NCBI RefSeq assembly: GCF_001513965.1
Contig: NZ_KQ948016.1
Coordinates: 324,952 to 388,951 of the forward strand
Direction of reading: 5' to 3'
Origin: Streptomyces cellostaticus
GTDB lineage: Bacteria; Actinomycetota; Actinomycetes; Streptomycetales; Streptomycetaceae
DNA: 64,000 bases
Under the pieces are notes generated by a model. It saw only the letters and a list, made by a program, of their open reading frames with translations, ran no database searches and had not been told where the DNA came from. Position 1 is the stretch's first letter, and every line of letters starts with the position of its first letter. A program made the position numbers and the translations under genes. Positions 29,898 to 37,991 of the stretch are shown piece after piece.

Positions 29898-30054
29898 GCG
29901 GATACCTCGCAGGGGCTTGTGCCCCGGGTCGCTGGACTTGGGGTATGGGTACGCGTGCGCTGCCCTGAGGATGCTTTCCCACCCACCCGCCTTTGCTGTC
30001 GGCACAGGCCGAGCAAAGACCGGACGGCTACCTCTCAGCCGGCCGAGTCGGGAT

Positions 30055-30131
30055 GGGGGCCCCGCGCGAGCGCAGCCGAGCGTGGGGGAGGGTGGGCAAA
30101 GGCCCGGGGGGTCCGGGGGGCGGAGCCCCCT
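30055..30131. repeat. Streptomyces-type G/C-rich dispersed intergenic repeat
   Basis: A low-complexity stretch with GCCCCGCGCGAGCGCAGCC, a run GTGGGGGAGGGTGGGC and a GGGGGC-GGA-GCCCCC hairpin. Blocks of this kind (CGAGCGCAGCGAG plus GGGGGCGGAGCCCCC) are scattered between genes in many Streptomyces genomes. It lies in the 290-base gap between trpM and trpB, where no coding signal is seen. A short relative of the hairpin is at 47934-47950. Confidence 0.6.
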
Positions 30132-30187
30132 GAGCGGCCCGGTCAACAGGGGTACGGATCAACCGGCGTTCACCACAGAACGCCGGC

Positions 30188-30370
30188 TCAGCTCGCGCAC
30201 GCGGCGGGACGCCATCGCATGCCGTTCACCTGGCCGGGCTCGTCGCCGATCACATAGCGGACCCGCCGCCCGTGCACCCGTCGTGCGGGCGCACGGCAGC
30301 CTCGGGGTCGGCAACCGCGGGCGAGGCGGGCATAGGGATCCCGCATCGCCGGGGTGATCGGAAGCATCAT
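30188..30370 (-). CDS. trpM: TrpM-like small protein
   Basis: A 60-residue, very basic peptide (RLARGCRPRGCRAPARRVHGRRVRYVIGDEPG in two parts, with a cysteine pair CRPRGC). It lies 21 bases past the trpC stop and upstream of trpB, the position and size of S. coelicolor trpM (63 residues), which is reported to modulate tryptophan synthesis and development. The ATG-ATG start lacks a clear ribosome site. The name rests on position, size and composition, not on an alignment. Confidence 0.65.
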   Translation of the reverse strand: MMLPITPAMRDPYARLARGCRPRGCRAPARRVHGRRVRYVIGDEPGQVNGMRWRPAACAS

Positions 30371-30391
30371 CGGGGCCAGCCTACCGGGAGG

Positions 30392-31201
30392 TCAGCCCCG
30401 CCCGTGCCGCAGCGCGGGGTGCTCGCCGGCGGCGACCAGGTCGGAGACGGCGGCCTTCGGGTCACGCCCGGTGACGAGGGACTCGCCGACCAGGACCGCG
30501 TCCGCGCCGGCGTTCGCGTAGGCGATGAGGTCGTGCGGTCCGCGTACGCCGGACTCCGCGACCTTCACGATGCCTTCGGGGATCTCCGGGGCAAGCCGCT
30601 CGAACGTACCGCGGTCGACCTCCAGTGTCTTCAGGTTGCGCGCGTTGACGCCGATGATCCGGGCACCCGCGTCCACGGCCCGCTCGACCTCCTCCTCGTC
30701 GTGCACCTCGACGAGCGGGGTGAGTCCGATGGACACCGCGCGCTCGATCAGCGACTCCAGGGCCGGCTGGTCGAGGGCGGCGACGATCAGCAGCGCGAGG
30801 TCGGCGCCGTAGGCCCGGGCCTCCCACAGCTGGTACGACGTGACGATGAAGTCCTTGCGCAGCACCGGGATGTCCACGCGCGCGCGGACAGCCTCCAGGT
30901 CCGCCAGCGAGCCGCCGAAGCGGCGCTGTTCGGTGAGCACGGAGATGACGGCAGCGCCGCCCGCCTCGTAGTCCGCGGCGAGCCCGGCCGGGTCGGCGAT
31001 CGCGGCCAACGCGCCCTTGGAGGGGCTGGAGCGCTTGACCTCGCAGATCACCTTGACGCCGTCGCCCTTGAGTGCGGCCACCCCGTCCTTGGCGGCAGGA
31101 GCCTTCGCCGCACGCTCCTTGAGCTCGTCGAGGCTGACGCGTGCCTGCCGCTCCGCGAGGTCGGCACGGACTCCGTCGATGATCTCGTCGAGCACACTCA
31201 C
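30392..31201 (-). CDS. trpC: Indole-3-glycerol phosphate synthase
   Basis: A 269-residue TIM barrel, monofunctional (no TrpF fused). Catalytic lysines and glutamates are visible: [42 protein letters not shown] and VAESGV. The GTG start at 31201 is preceded by GAAAGGGGG. The preceding TrpF step is missing here and is expected from PriA at 39142. A 143-base gap separates it from the DUF2752 gene. Confidence 0.96.
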   Translation of the reverse strand: MSVLDEIIDGVRADLAERQARVSLDELKERAAKAPAAKDGVAALKGDGVKVICEVKRSSPSKGALAAIADPAGLAADYEAGGAAVISVLTEQRRFGGSLADLEAVRARVDIPVLRKDFIVTSYQLWEARAYGADLALLIVAALDQPALESLIERAVSIGLTPLVEVHDEEEVERAVDAGARIIGVNARNLKTLEVDRGTFERLAPEIPEGIVKVAESGVRGPHDLIAYANAGADAVLVGESLVTGRDPKAAVSDLVAAGEHPALRHGRG

Positions 31202-31243
31202 GCGAGCGGCCCCCTTTCAGACGGTTGTTCCTTCTGTTCCTTC

Positions 31244-31258
31244 GGGTTTTGAAAACCC
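31244..31258. other. Perfect palindromic hairpin upstream of trpC
   Basis: GGGTTTT-G-AAAACCC lies 43-57 bases before the trpC start and after the DUF2752 stop. It could weakly end the upstream message or form part of a trpC leader. Upstream of it the leftward strand has two adjacent Trp codons in an open frame without a normal start. Confidence 0.4.
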
Positions 31259-31344
31259 TTGGTCACTGCGATGGTATCCGCAGGTCCACGAAGGCCCTGC
31301 ATCCGATCCATTTCGGTCCCACCACCTGGACGTTCCGTGGACGA

Positions 31345-31812
31345 TCAGGGATGGAGCCAGCCGCCGAACGGCAGGTTCCGGACCACGGTGAAGACCAGGA
31401 GCAACGCGCCGGCGGCCCACAGCTGGGCCCGCCCCGGCTCGAACCGGCGCACCGGCAGGCCGCGCACCGCGCGGACCACCCAGACGGTCCACAGCAGGGC
31501 GAAGCCCAGGTAGGCGGCCACGCCCGCCGCGTTGTCCCGCAGGGCGGCGAGGAAGTCTCCGTGGATGAAGGCGTGCGCGCTGCGCAGTCCGCCGCAGCCG
31601 GGGCAGTACAGGCCGGTGAGCCGGTACAGGGGGCACACCGGGTAGTGGCCGGGCTCGTTGGGATCGACGGTGCCGACGTACGCGAAGGCCCCGGCGACGG
31701 CCGCGAGCAGCCCGCCCGGGACGGCGAGCCGCCGCCACACAGAGGCGGACGGGGCCAGGTACGGGACGGTCTGCGGAGCCAGGGGCGGGACCGTGCGGCT
31801 GTCGGCGTTCAC
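31345..31812 (-). CDS. DUF2752 membrane protein
   Basis: A 155-residue membrane protein. The family motif YCPGCGGLRSAHAFIHGD lies near the middle, flanked by three helices (LAVPGGLLAAVAGAFAYVG, AAYLGFALLWTVWVV, AAGALLLVFTVVRNL). The GTG at 31812 is chosen because it precedes the family-like start; the open frame extends further without a site. Function unknown. It lies in the trp region after two other small membrane proteins on the same strand, with 95 bases between it and the HGxxPAAW gene. Confidence 0.8.
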   Translation of the reverse strand: MNADSRTVPPLAPQTVPYLAPSASVWRRLAVPGGLLAAVAGAFAYVGTVDPNEPGHYPVCPLYRLTGLYCPGCGGLRSAHAFIHGDFLAALRDNAAGVAAYLGFALLWTVWVVRAVRGLPVRRFEPGRAQLWAAGALLLVFTVVRNLPFGGWLHP

Positions 31813-31907
31813 GCTGGCATTGTGCCCCGCGCGGCGCGCGGACGCGCGCGAGGGGCGGCCCGCACCCTTTTCGGTGCCGGGTCGCCCCTCGTGGGAAGCG
31901 GTGGTGC

Positions 31908-32168
31908 TCAGCCCTCGGCGACGGCCGGCTCGCGGGTCGCGGTGGGGGCCGCGTGCGCGACGGCGAGCGGCTGCTGCTTCGGCTGGCCGAGGCCCATGGC
32001 GCGCATGGCGGCGCCCACGACGCCACCGAGGACCACGATCGCCATGCCGGCCCAGAAGCCGACCGGCTGGGCCATCACCATGAAGGCGCCCGCGACGCAG
32101 AAACCGATGAAGGCGATGGTGACGCCGGTCCAGGCGGCCGGGGTGTGACCGTGGCTGCTGCCCGCCAT
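31908..32168 (-). CDS. HGxxPAAW-type small membrane protein
   Basis: An 86-residue protein starting with the conserved actinobacterial motif HGHTPAAWTGV, followed by two membrane helices (TIAFIGFCVAGAFMVM, FWAGMAIVVLGGVVGAAM) and an Ala/Pro-rich tail. The ATG has GAGGAGCAAGTC upstream. The same kind of protein sits beside trpE/trpC in mycobacteria and corynebacteria, so the association with tryptophan genes is old. Its role is not known. Confidence 0.8.
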   Translation of the reverse strand: MAGSSHGHTPAAWTGVTIAFIGFCVAGAFMVMAQPVGFWAGMAIVVLGGVVGAAMRAMGLGQPKQQPLAVAHAAPTATREPAVAEG

Positions 32169-32191
32169 GACTTGCTCCTCGTTGCTGTGTA

Positions 32192-32221
32192 CGTGTCGTA
32201 GTTCGTGTCGTACGTGTCGTA
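32192..32221. repeat. Three copies of a 9-base repeat
   Basis: CGTGTCGTA occurs at 32192-32200, 32204-32212 and 32213-32221 in the gap before the HGxxPAAW gene (leader side). The second and third copies are tandem. The meaning is unknown; it may be a regulator site or a simple slippage product. Confidence 0.5.
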
Positions 32222-32335
32222 CGGTTCCGAGCCCGCCCGTCACTGTCCGAGCCGGACGCTCGTCGTCCATTGTCCCGTACGCGCACGCGTGGCGGACGCT
32301 GGGGTGGCGTCTGGTTCGCCACATCGGGACCGGGC

Positions 32336-32974
32336 TCAGGCGCCGGTCGGGTCCTCGCCCCGGTCCAGGGCCTTCCAGATCTCCTCGGGGCGCTCGGGGT
32401 CGACCGGGCGGGCCTTGCGCCGCGGGCGGTCGGCCCCGCGCTCGTAGCGGCCGGACATGGCGGGCCACAGGCGGCCGTAGCGCAGAGCGAGCAGCCCGGC
32501 GAGCAGGATCAGGGCGCCGCCGACGGCCGCGACGTACGGCCAGCCGGTGTGGGTGAGGGCGGCGACGGTGGCCGAGGTGTCGCCGGTGGTCTGCGCGGCC
32601 TTCTCGTCCAGCGCGGAGTTGTCGGAGGCCCCGACGAGCGAGGCGGCGACGATGCCCGCACCGGAGAGCGCGAGCAGCCCGGCGACGACGAGGCGGCCGG
32701 CCTTGCGTACGGCGAAGACGGCGACGAGCGCGGCGAGGCCCACTATGGCGAGGGCCGCGGGGACGCCCGTGACGTCACTCCCCTTGGCGGTCAGCGGGAG
32801 CGTGCCGCCGGCCACCGTGGCGGTGCCCTCCGCCCAGCGCTGCCGGGTCGCGAGCAGCGCCACGGCCGCGCCGAGCGCACCGCACAGCAGGGCCACGGCG
32901 AGGCTCCGCCGGCCGGACCGGGCGGGTGCGGCGGCTTCGGAACGGGGGTGAGGTACGGCAGTCACGTACTCCAC
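32336..32974 (-). CDS. Trp-region membrane protein (TIGR02234-like)
   Basis: A 212-residue protein with four helices (LAVALLCGALGAAVALLA, ALAIVGLAALVAVFAV, LVVAGLLALSGAGIVAASL, YVAAVGGALILLAGLLAL) and a charged C-terminal tail. RQRWAEG after helix 1 is typical of the trp-operon-associated membrane family TIGR02234. The GTG start at 32974 is 50 bases after trpE. Function unknown; the constant neighbourhood suggests a link to tryptophan or membrane indole handling. Confidence 0.82.
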   Translation of the reverse strand: MEYVTAVPHPRSEAAAPARSGRRSLAVALLCGALGAAVALLATRQRWAEGTATVAGGTLPLTAKGSDVTGVPAALAIVGLAALVAVFAVRKAGRLVVAGLLALSGAGIVAASLVGASDNSALDEKAAQTTGDTSATVAALTHTGWPYVAAVGGALILLAGLLALRYGRLWPAMSGRYERGADRPRRKARPVDPERPEEIWKALDRGEDPTGA

Positions 32975-33024
32975 TATCGCCTGAACCCCGGGCGAACCGT
33001 CACCCGGGGTTCAACTCAGGCCGA

Positions 33025-34506
33025 TCAGGCCTTTGTGAGGCGGTTGGCCGTGTGCACCGCCCGCAGCACCGCCGCCGCCTTGTTGCGGCACTCCTGGTCC
33101 TCGGCGACCGGGTCGGAGTCGGCGACGATGCCCGCGCCGGCCTGGACGTAGGCCGTGCCCTCCCGGAGCAGGGCCGTGCGGATGGCGATGGCCGTGTCGG
33201 AGTCGCCGGCGAAGTCGAGGTAGCCGACGCAGCCGCCGTACAGGCCGCGCCGGGACGGTTCGAGTTCGTCGATGATCTGCATCGCGCGGGGCTTGGGGGC
33301 GCCGGAGAGGGTGCCCGCCGGGAAGCACGCGGTCAGCACGTCGAAGGCGGTGCGGCCGTCGGCGACCTTGCCGGTGACGGTCGAGACGATGTGCATGACG
33401 TGCGAGTAGCGCTCGACGGACATGAAGTCCACGACCTCGACCGAGCCGGGCCGGCAGACCCGTCCAAGGTCGTTACGGCCGAGGTCGACCAGCATCAGGT
33501 GCTCGGCGCGCTCCTTGGGGTCGGCGAGCAGTTCCTCGGCGAGTGCCTGGTCCTCCTGCGGGGTGGCGCCGCGGTGCCGGGTGCCGGCGATGGGGTGGAC
33601 CATCGCCCGCCCGTCCTCGACCTTGACCAGGGCCTCGGGGGACGAGCCGACGACGTCGAATCCGTCGAAGCGGAACAGGTACATGTACGGCGAGGGGTTG
33701 GTCGCCCTGAGGACGCGGTACACGTCCAGCGCGCTCGCCGTGCACGGGGTCTCGAAGCGCTGGGAGGGCACGACCTGGAAGGCCTCGCCCGCGCGGATGC
33801 GCTCCTTGACGTCCTCGACGGCCGCCTGGAAATCGGGGCCGCCCCACAGGGCGGTGTACTCGGGCAGTTCGGAGGGCGGCAGGACGGCCGGGGGCTGGGC
33901 GACCGCCCGGGTCAGGTCGGCCTCCATGGCGTCGAGGCGGGCCACGGCGTCCGCGTAGGCCTCGTCGACTCCGGTGTCGAGGTCGTTGTGGTTGATCGCG
34001 TTGGCGATCAGCAGGACCGAGCCCTCCCAGTGGTCCATGACGGCGAGGTCGCTGGTGAGGAGCATGGTCAGCTCGGGCAGCTTCAGGTCGTCGCGCTCGC
34101 CGGGGCCGATCTTCTCCAGGCGGCGGACGATGTCGTAGCCGAGGTAGCCGACCATGCCGCCGGTGAAGGGCGGCATGCCCTCCTGGTGCGGGGTGTGCAG
34201 GGCCTGGAGGGTGGCGCGCAGGGCCGCGAGCGGGTCGCCGTCCACGGGGACGCCGACGGGCGGGGTGCCGAGCCAGTGGGCCTCGCCGTCCCGGGCGGTC
34301 AGCGTGGCGGCCGAGCGCACGCCCACGAAGGAGTAGCGGGACCAGGAGCGGCCGTTCTCCGCGGATTCCAGCAGGAAGGTGCCGGTGCGCTCGGCGGCGA
34401 GCTTGCGGTAGAGCGCGACCGGGGTGTCGCCGTCGGCGAGGAGCTTGCGCGTGACCGGGATGACACGCCGGTCGGTGGCGAGCTTGCGGAAGGTCTCGAG
34501 GTCCAT
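33025..34506 (-). CDS. trpE: Anthranilate synthase component I
   Basis: A 493-residue chorismate-using enzyme. The ATG at 34506 gives [18 protein letters not shown], the normal TrpE start; the longer open frame to 34815 is antisense-like and overlaps hisI. The feedback-site [16 protein letters not shown] and the active-site [23 protein letters not shown] and [13 protein letters not shown] are intact. It makes anthranilate together with a glutaminase subunit (TrpG) that is not in this window. It starts 10 bases after hisI and is probably cotranscribed with it. Confidence 0.96.
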   Translation of the reverse strand: MDLETFRKLATDRRVIPVTRKLLADGDTPVALYRKLAAERTGTFLLESAENGRSWSRYSFVGVRSAATLTARDGEAHWLGTPPVGVPVDGDPLAALRATLQALHTPHQEGMPPFTGGMVGYLGYDIVRRLEKIGPGERDDLKLPELTMLLTSDLAVMDHWEGSVLLIANAINHNDLDTGVDEAYADAVARLDAMEADLTRAVAQPPAVLPPSELPEYTALWGGPDFQAAVEDVKERIRAGEAFQVVPSQRFETPCTASALDVYRVLRATNPSPYMYLFRFDGFDVVGSSPEALVKVEDGRAMVHPIAGTRHRGATPQEDQALAEELLADPKERAEHLMLVDLGRNDLGRVCRPGSVEVVDFMSVERYSHVMHIVSTVTGKVADGRTAFDVLTACFPAGTLSGAPKPRAMQIIDELEPSRRGLYGGCVGYLDFAGDSDTAIAIRTALLREGTAYVQAGAGIVADSDPVAEDQECRNKAAAVLRAVHTANRLTKA

Positions 34507-34516
34507 GGCGGCGACC

Positions 34517-34921
34517 TTACTGATCCGCGTCGGGTACGCCGGAATCGGCGCCGCTGTCGCCGTCCTTGAGCAGGACGTCTTCGTCGAAGCAGGTGCGCGC
34601 GCCGGTGTGGCAGGCGGCGCCCACCTGGTCGACCTTGACCAGCAGGGTGTCGGCGTCGCAGTCCAGGGCGACCGACTTGACCCACTGGAAGTGGCCGGAG
34701 GTGTCGCCCTTGACCCAGTACTCCTGGCGGCTGCGCGACCAGTAGGTGCAGCGGCCCGTGGTGAGCGTGCGGTGCAGCGCCTCGTCGTCCATCCAGCCGA
34801 GCATGAGCACCTCACCGGTGTCGTACTGCTGGGCGATGGCGGGCAGGAGCCCGTCGGCGCTGCGCTTGAGACGCGCGGCGATCCGGGGATCGAGGCTGCT
34901 GGGCGGGGGCGTGCTGGTCAT
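34517..34921 (-). CDS. hisI: Phosphoribosyl-AMP cyclohydrolase
   Basis: A 134-residue metal enzyme that opens the adenine ring of PR-AMP in histidine synthesis. [31 protein letters not shown] and the zinc ligand segment CHTGARTCF are intact. An ATG at 34930 with GTGGGGCG upstream is an alternative start adding three residues. It stands apart from the main his operon and next to trpE, an arrangement shared with mycobacteria. Confidence 0.95.
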   Translation of the reverse strand: MTSTPPPSSLDPRIAARLKRSADGLLPAIAQQYDTGEVLMLGWMDDEALHRTLTTGRCTYWSRSRQEYWVKGDTSGHFQWVKSVALDCDADTLLVKVDQVGAACHTGARTCFDEDVLLKDGDSGADSGVPDADQ

Positions 34922-34991
34922 GGGTGCCATTGTGCCGCGCCCCACTGACAGTGACGGTCCGTGTCCACTGTGCGGACGTACTGTGTGGTCG

Positions 34992-34997
34992 TAGGCT
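34992..34997 (+). promoter_or_regulatory. -10 box placed for a leaderless transcript
   Basis: TAGGCT lies six bases before the ATG at 35004, and no ribosome site is present. That spacing puts the transcription start on the A of ATG, the usual pattern of leaderless actinobacterial genes. Confidence 0.5.
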
Positions 34998-35003
34998 GAT
35001 TTC

Positions 35004-35639
35004 ATGTCGACCTTCGCTCAGCGTGAACGGCTTCTGCTCGCCGACCTCTTGGAGACCACCGGTCCGGACGCCCCGACCCTCTGCGAGGGTTGGCACAGCC
35101 GTGACCTCGCCGCGCACGTGGTGGTGCGCGAGCGGCGGCCGGACGCCGCAGGCGGCACGCTGATCAAGCCGCTCGCGCCGCGCCTGGAGAAGGTGATGAG
35201 CGAGTACACCGCGAAGCCGTACGAGGAGCTGATCCAGCTGATCCGTACCGGCCCGCCGCGTTTCTCGCCCTTCCAGCTCAAGCAGATCGACGAGGCGGCC
35301 AACACCGTGGAGTTCTACGTCCACACGGAGGACGTCCGCCGCGCCCAGCCGGACTGGTCGCCGCGGGAGCTCGACCCCGTCTTCCAGGACGCCCTGTGGT
35401 CCCGTCTGGAGCGCACCGCCCGCCTGCTGGGCCGGGGTGTGCCGACGGGCCTGGTCCTCCGGCGCCCGGACGGCCAGACGGCCGTCGCCCACCGGGGCGC
35501 GCCGGTGGTGACGGTGACGGGCGAGCCGTCGGAGCTGCTGATGTTCGCGTTCGGCCGGCAGAGCGCGGCCGAGGTCGAGCTGGACGGCGACGAGAACGCG
35601 ATCGCCAAGCTGCACGAGTCGAAGCAGCTGGGCATCTGA
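35004..35639 (+). CDS. DinB-like metal-binding protein (TIGR03085 family)
   Basis: A 211-residue protein of the mycothiol-dependent maleylpyruvate isomerase/DinB four-helix superfamily. The metal-binding histidines are visible in [20 protein letters not shown] and [12 protein letters not shown], with a third histidine expected earlier in the fold. It may use mycothiol or bacillithiol-like cofactors for a thiol-transfer reaction; the substrate is unknown. It is divergent from hisI, 82 bases away, and is followed after 10 bases by a VOC protein that may be cotranscribed. Confidence 0.82.
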   Translation: MSTFAQRERLLLADLLETTGPDAPTLCEGWHSRDLAAHVVVRERRPDAAGGTLIKPLAPRLEKVMSEYTAKPYEELIQLIRTGPPRFSPFQLKQIDEAANTVEFYVHTEDVRRAQPDWSPRELDPVFQDALWSRLERTARLLGRGVPTGLVLRRPDGQTAVAHRGAPVVTVTGEPSELLMFAFGRQSAAEVELDGDENAIAKLHESKQLGI

Positions 35640-35649
35640 GAGGCGTCTC

Positions 35650-36048
35650 ATGATCAAGGTCGCGATGACCGGTGTGTACGTCGACGACGTGGCGCAGGCG
35701 CACGCCTTCTACACGGACGTCCTCGGCTTCGAGACCCGCACCCATCTGGACCTGGGCGGCGGCACGCTGTTCATTACGGTCGGCGCGCCGGGCGGGGCCC
35801 AGCCGGACCTCCAGCTGCTGCTGGAGCCCGGCGACGGGCCCGTCGCGGAGCCGTACCGCCGGGCCCTGTACGAGGCAGGGATCCCGTGCATCGTCTTCTC
35901 GGTGGACGACATCCGGGCGGAGTACGAGCGGCTGCGCGGCCTCGGTGTGCGGTTCACGCACGAGCCGCAGGAGCAGGGGCCGGTGATCGCCGCCGTGCTC
36001 GACGACACGGTCGGCAATCTGGTGCAGCTGGCCCAGCCGAAGGAATGA
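35650..36048 (+). CDS. VOC-family (glyoxalase/dioxygenase-like) protein
   Basis: A 132-residue single-chain vicinal-oxygen-chelate protein with two beta-alpha-beta-beta-beta modules: MTGVYVDDVAQAHAFYTDVLGF and GIPCIVFSVDDIRAEYERL. GTLFITVGAPG and NLVQLAQP carry the usual strand ends. The ATG follows GAGAGGCG. VOC proteins of this size act as lyases, resistance proteins or hydrolases; the residues do not single out one role. Six bases separate its stop from that of the convergent MFS gene. Confidence 0.85.
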   Translation: MIKVAMTGVYVDDVAQAHAFYTDVLGFETRTHLDLGGGTLFITVGAPGGAQPDLQLLLEPGDGPVAEPYRRALYEAGIPCIVFSVDDIRAEYERLRGLGVRFTHEPQEQGPVIAAVLDDTVGNLVQLAQPKE

Positions 36049-36054
36049 GCCGCG

Positions 36055-37305
36055 TCAGCGGGGCAGCTCGGCCCGGCGCAGACCCGGGACGAGGAGGGCG
36101 ACGACCCCGCCGAGGCCGCAGACGACCGCGCTGACCACGTAGACCGGGCCGAGGCCGAAGGCCCCGATCGCGGCGGCCGCCACGGGCATGCTCAGCGGGG
36201 CGAGGCCGAGGCTGACCAGGCTGGAGACCGCGGTGACGCGGCCCAGGTAAGCGGGGTCGGTCTGGGTCTGCAGCAGGGCCCCGCACAGCGCGCCGCTGAG
36301 CCCGGCGAGCAGGCCGACGAGCAGGGCCGTACCGACGGCCGTGACGAGGGTCGGGGCGTAGGCGAGGGCGCCGATGGCCACGGCGCCCGCGGTGCATGCG
36401 CACCCGGTGACCAGTCCGGCGCGCGGCAGCCGCCCCCGGACCGTCAGCAGCAGCGAGGCGGCCGCCGCGCCGACGCCGAACCCGGCCAGCACCCAGCCCA
36501 TGCCGGAGGCGCCCCAGCCGCGCCGGTCGGCGAGCAGGGTCAGGCCGACGTTGAGGGGGCCGACGAAGCCGAGGTCGCCGAGGGCGATGGCCAGCATCAG
36601 CGGGGCGAGGACGCGGTGGCGGCGGATGTGGTGCAGGCCGGCTCTGAGATCGCTCCAGGCGGTCCCTGCGGCCCCGGGCGCGTCGTCCTTCGGCAGGTCC
36701 CGTAGGCGTACGGAGAGCAGCAGCGGCACCGAGACGGCGATGAGCAGTCCGGCGAGCGCGAAGGCGGCGGACGCTCCGCCCACGGCCACGCCGAGTCCGC
36801 CGAGCGGGGCGCCGACCACACCGGAGAAGCGGACGGCAAGGCCCCGCATGCCCTGGACCCGGGCGAGCTGGCCCTTCTCGGTGAGGCGGGCCGGGAGCGC
36901 GCCCACGGCGGGCATGAACACGGCGTCGACGGTGCCGAACACCAGGGCCAGCAGGGCGAGCGGCCACAGTCCGGGGCTGGTGAGGAACAGCAGGGCGGCC
37001 GCGGCGAGGACGGCCGCGCAGCGCACAGCGTCGCTGCCGATGACGACCCGGCGCGGCCCTAACCGGTCGGCGATCACTCCCCCGCCGAGCATCAGCACGG
37101 CTCTGGGCAGCGCACTGGCGGACATCACGAGACCGGCCTGAGCGGGCGTTCCGGCCTGGACGGCGGCCCAGGACAGGGCGATGTAGTAGATGCTGTCGCC
37201 GAGCATCGAGGAGGTGTAGGCGGCGAGCCAGCGCAGGACGTTGCGGTCGCGGTGGGCGGGGCGGGCGTCGGTGACGGGGGCCGACGGTAAGAGGGTGGCG
37301 GTCAT
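36055..37305 (-). CDS. MFS efflux transporter with two TTA codons
   Basis: A 416-residue major facilitator of the macrolide-efflux-like (MFS_3) type, with 12 predicted helices and the loop GGGVIADRLGPRRVV between helices 2 and 3. The ATG at 37305 is 14 bases after the ArsR-type regulator stop, so the two form an operon. Codons 6 (37290-37288) and 82 (37062-37060) are TTA, so translation should depend on the bldA tRNA. The substrate is unknown; drugs or a secreted metabolite are likely. Confidence 0.87.
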   Translation of the reverse strand: MTATLLPSAPVTDARPAHRDRNVLRWLAAYTSSMLGDSIYYIALSWAAVQAGTPAQAGLVMSASALPRAVLMLGGGVIADRLGPRRVVIGSDAVRCAAVLAAAALLFLTSPGLWPLALLALVFGTVDAVFMPAVGALPARLTEKGQLARVQGMRGLAVRFSGVVGAPLGGLGVAVGGASAAFALAGLLIAVSVPLLLSVRLRDLPKDDAPGAAGTAWSDLRAGLHHIRRHRVLAPLMLAIALGDLGFVGPLNVGLTLLADRRGWGASGMGWVLAGFGVGAAAASLLLTVRGRLPRAGLVTGCACTAGAVAIGALAYAPTLVTAVGTALLVGLLAGLSGALCGALLQTQTDPAYLGRVTAVSSLVSLGLAPLSMPVAAAAIGAFGLGPVYVVSAVVCGLGGVVALLVPGLRRAELPR

Positions 37306-37319
37306 GGGAGGGGCCTTTC

Positions 37320-37907
37320 TCAGACGCGGAACGGGAATCCGTACATGAACAGCGCGACGTGTTCGCGCCCCTCGGTGCCGCCTGCGGCTTCGGCGGCCCG
37401 GCCGCGCTCGTCGTACCGGCGCACGAGCGCCTCCAACTCCACTCTCAGCGCGGTGAGTTCCGCCGGGGTCAGCCGCATCCACGACTCGCTGTCCATGGAG
37501 GCGGTGTTCCACTCAGGGCTCCAGGTGGCGCGTTCGTCCAGGTAGCCCCGGTAGCGGTCGGCACGCTGATCGTGGAAGAGGCGGCTGGCCGCCAGGTGGG
37601 CCGCTGCCTTCCCCGGTTCGCCACGGAAGTCCGCGTCCCGGATGCTCAGTCCGTCGGACGCGGGCTGCCACCACCGCTCCCGCGCATCCCCGCTCTGCGG
37701 CTGCGCCTCCTCGATCAGCCCGTGCTCGGCGAGCTTGCGCAGGTGGTAGCTGACCAGGGACACGGCTTCGTCCACGTGTTCGGCGAGCTGTGATGCCGTG
37801 GCAACCTGCTCGATGCACAGCAACCGGTACAGATGTGCCCTCAGCGGATGTGCGAGGGCCTTCAGCGTCCCCACATCGGTGATCCGCCGGGGCTCCTTGT
37901 CTGCCAT
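37320..37907 (-). CDS. ArsR-type winged-helix transcriptional regulator
   Basis: A 195-residue regulator with an N-terminal winged helix: LKALAHPLRAHLYRLLCIE, then the recognition region TASQLAEHVDEAVSLVSYHLRKL, then the wing. The C-terminal half is helical and has no metal-binding cysteine motif, so it probably senses an organic ligand. It is cotranscribed with the MFS pump. TAGTCT lies six bases before the ATG and no ribosome site is present, so the message is probably leaderless. A 44-bp dyad just upstream is the likely autoregulatory operator. Confidence 0.87.
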   Translation of the reverse strand: MADKEPRRITDVGTLKALAHPLRAHLYRLLCIEQVATASQLAEHVDEAVSLVSYHLRKLAEHGLIEEAQPQSGDARERWWQPASDGLSIRDADFRGEPGKAAAHLAASRLFHDQRADRYRGYLDERATWSPEWNTASMDSESWMRLTPAELTALRVELEALVRRYDERGRAAEAAGGTEGREHVALFMYGFPFRV

Positions 37908-37913
37908 GCGCTC

Positions 37914-37919
37914 AGACTA
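37914..37919 (-). promoter_or_regulatory. -10 box of the regulator-efflux operon
   Basis: TAGTCT on the minus strand is six bases upstream of the ATG at 37907, placing the transcription start on the start codon. The dyad at 37924-37967 covers the -35 region. Confidence 0.5.
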
Positions 37920-37923
37920 GACA

Positions 37924-37967
37924 GGAAAGAAAAGTTGCACAACAGATTTTGCGCAACTTCTCTTTCC
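37924..37967. promoter_or_regulatory. 44-bp dyad, operator of the ArsR-type regulator
   Basis: Left arm GGAAAGA-A-AAGTTGC-A-CAA and right arm TTG-C-GCAACTT-C-TCTTTCC are inverted copies with only two mismatches over 19 positions per arm; both mismatches become G-U pairs in the leftward RNA. It lies 16 bases before the regulator start and 24 bases after the hisF stop, so it may both bind the regulator and end his transcription. Confidence 0.65.
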
Positions 37968-37991
37968 CATCTGTCGAAGCTCAGCGCAGCG

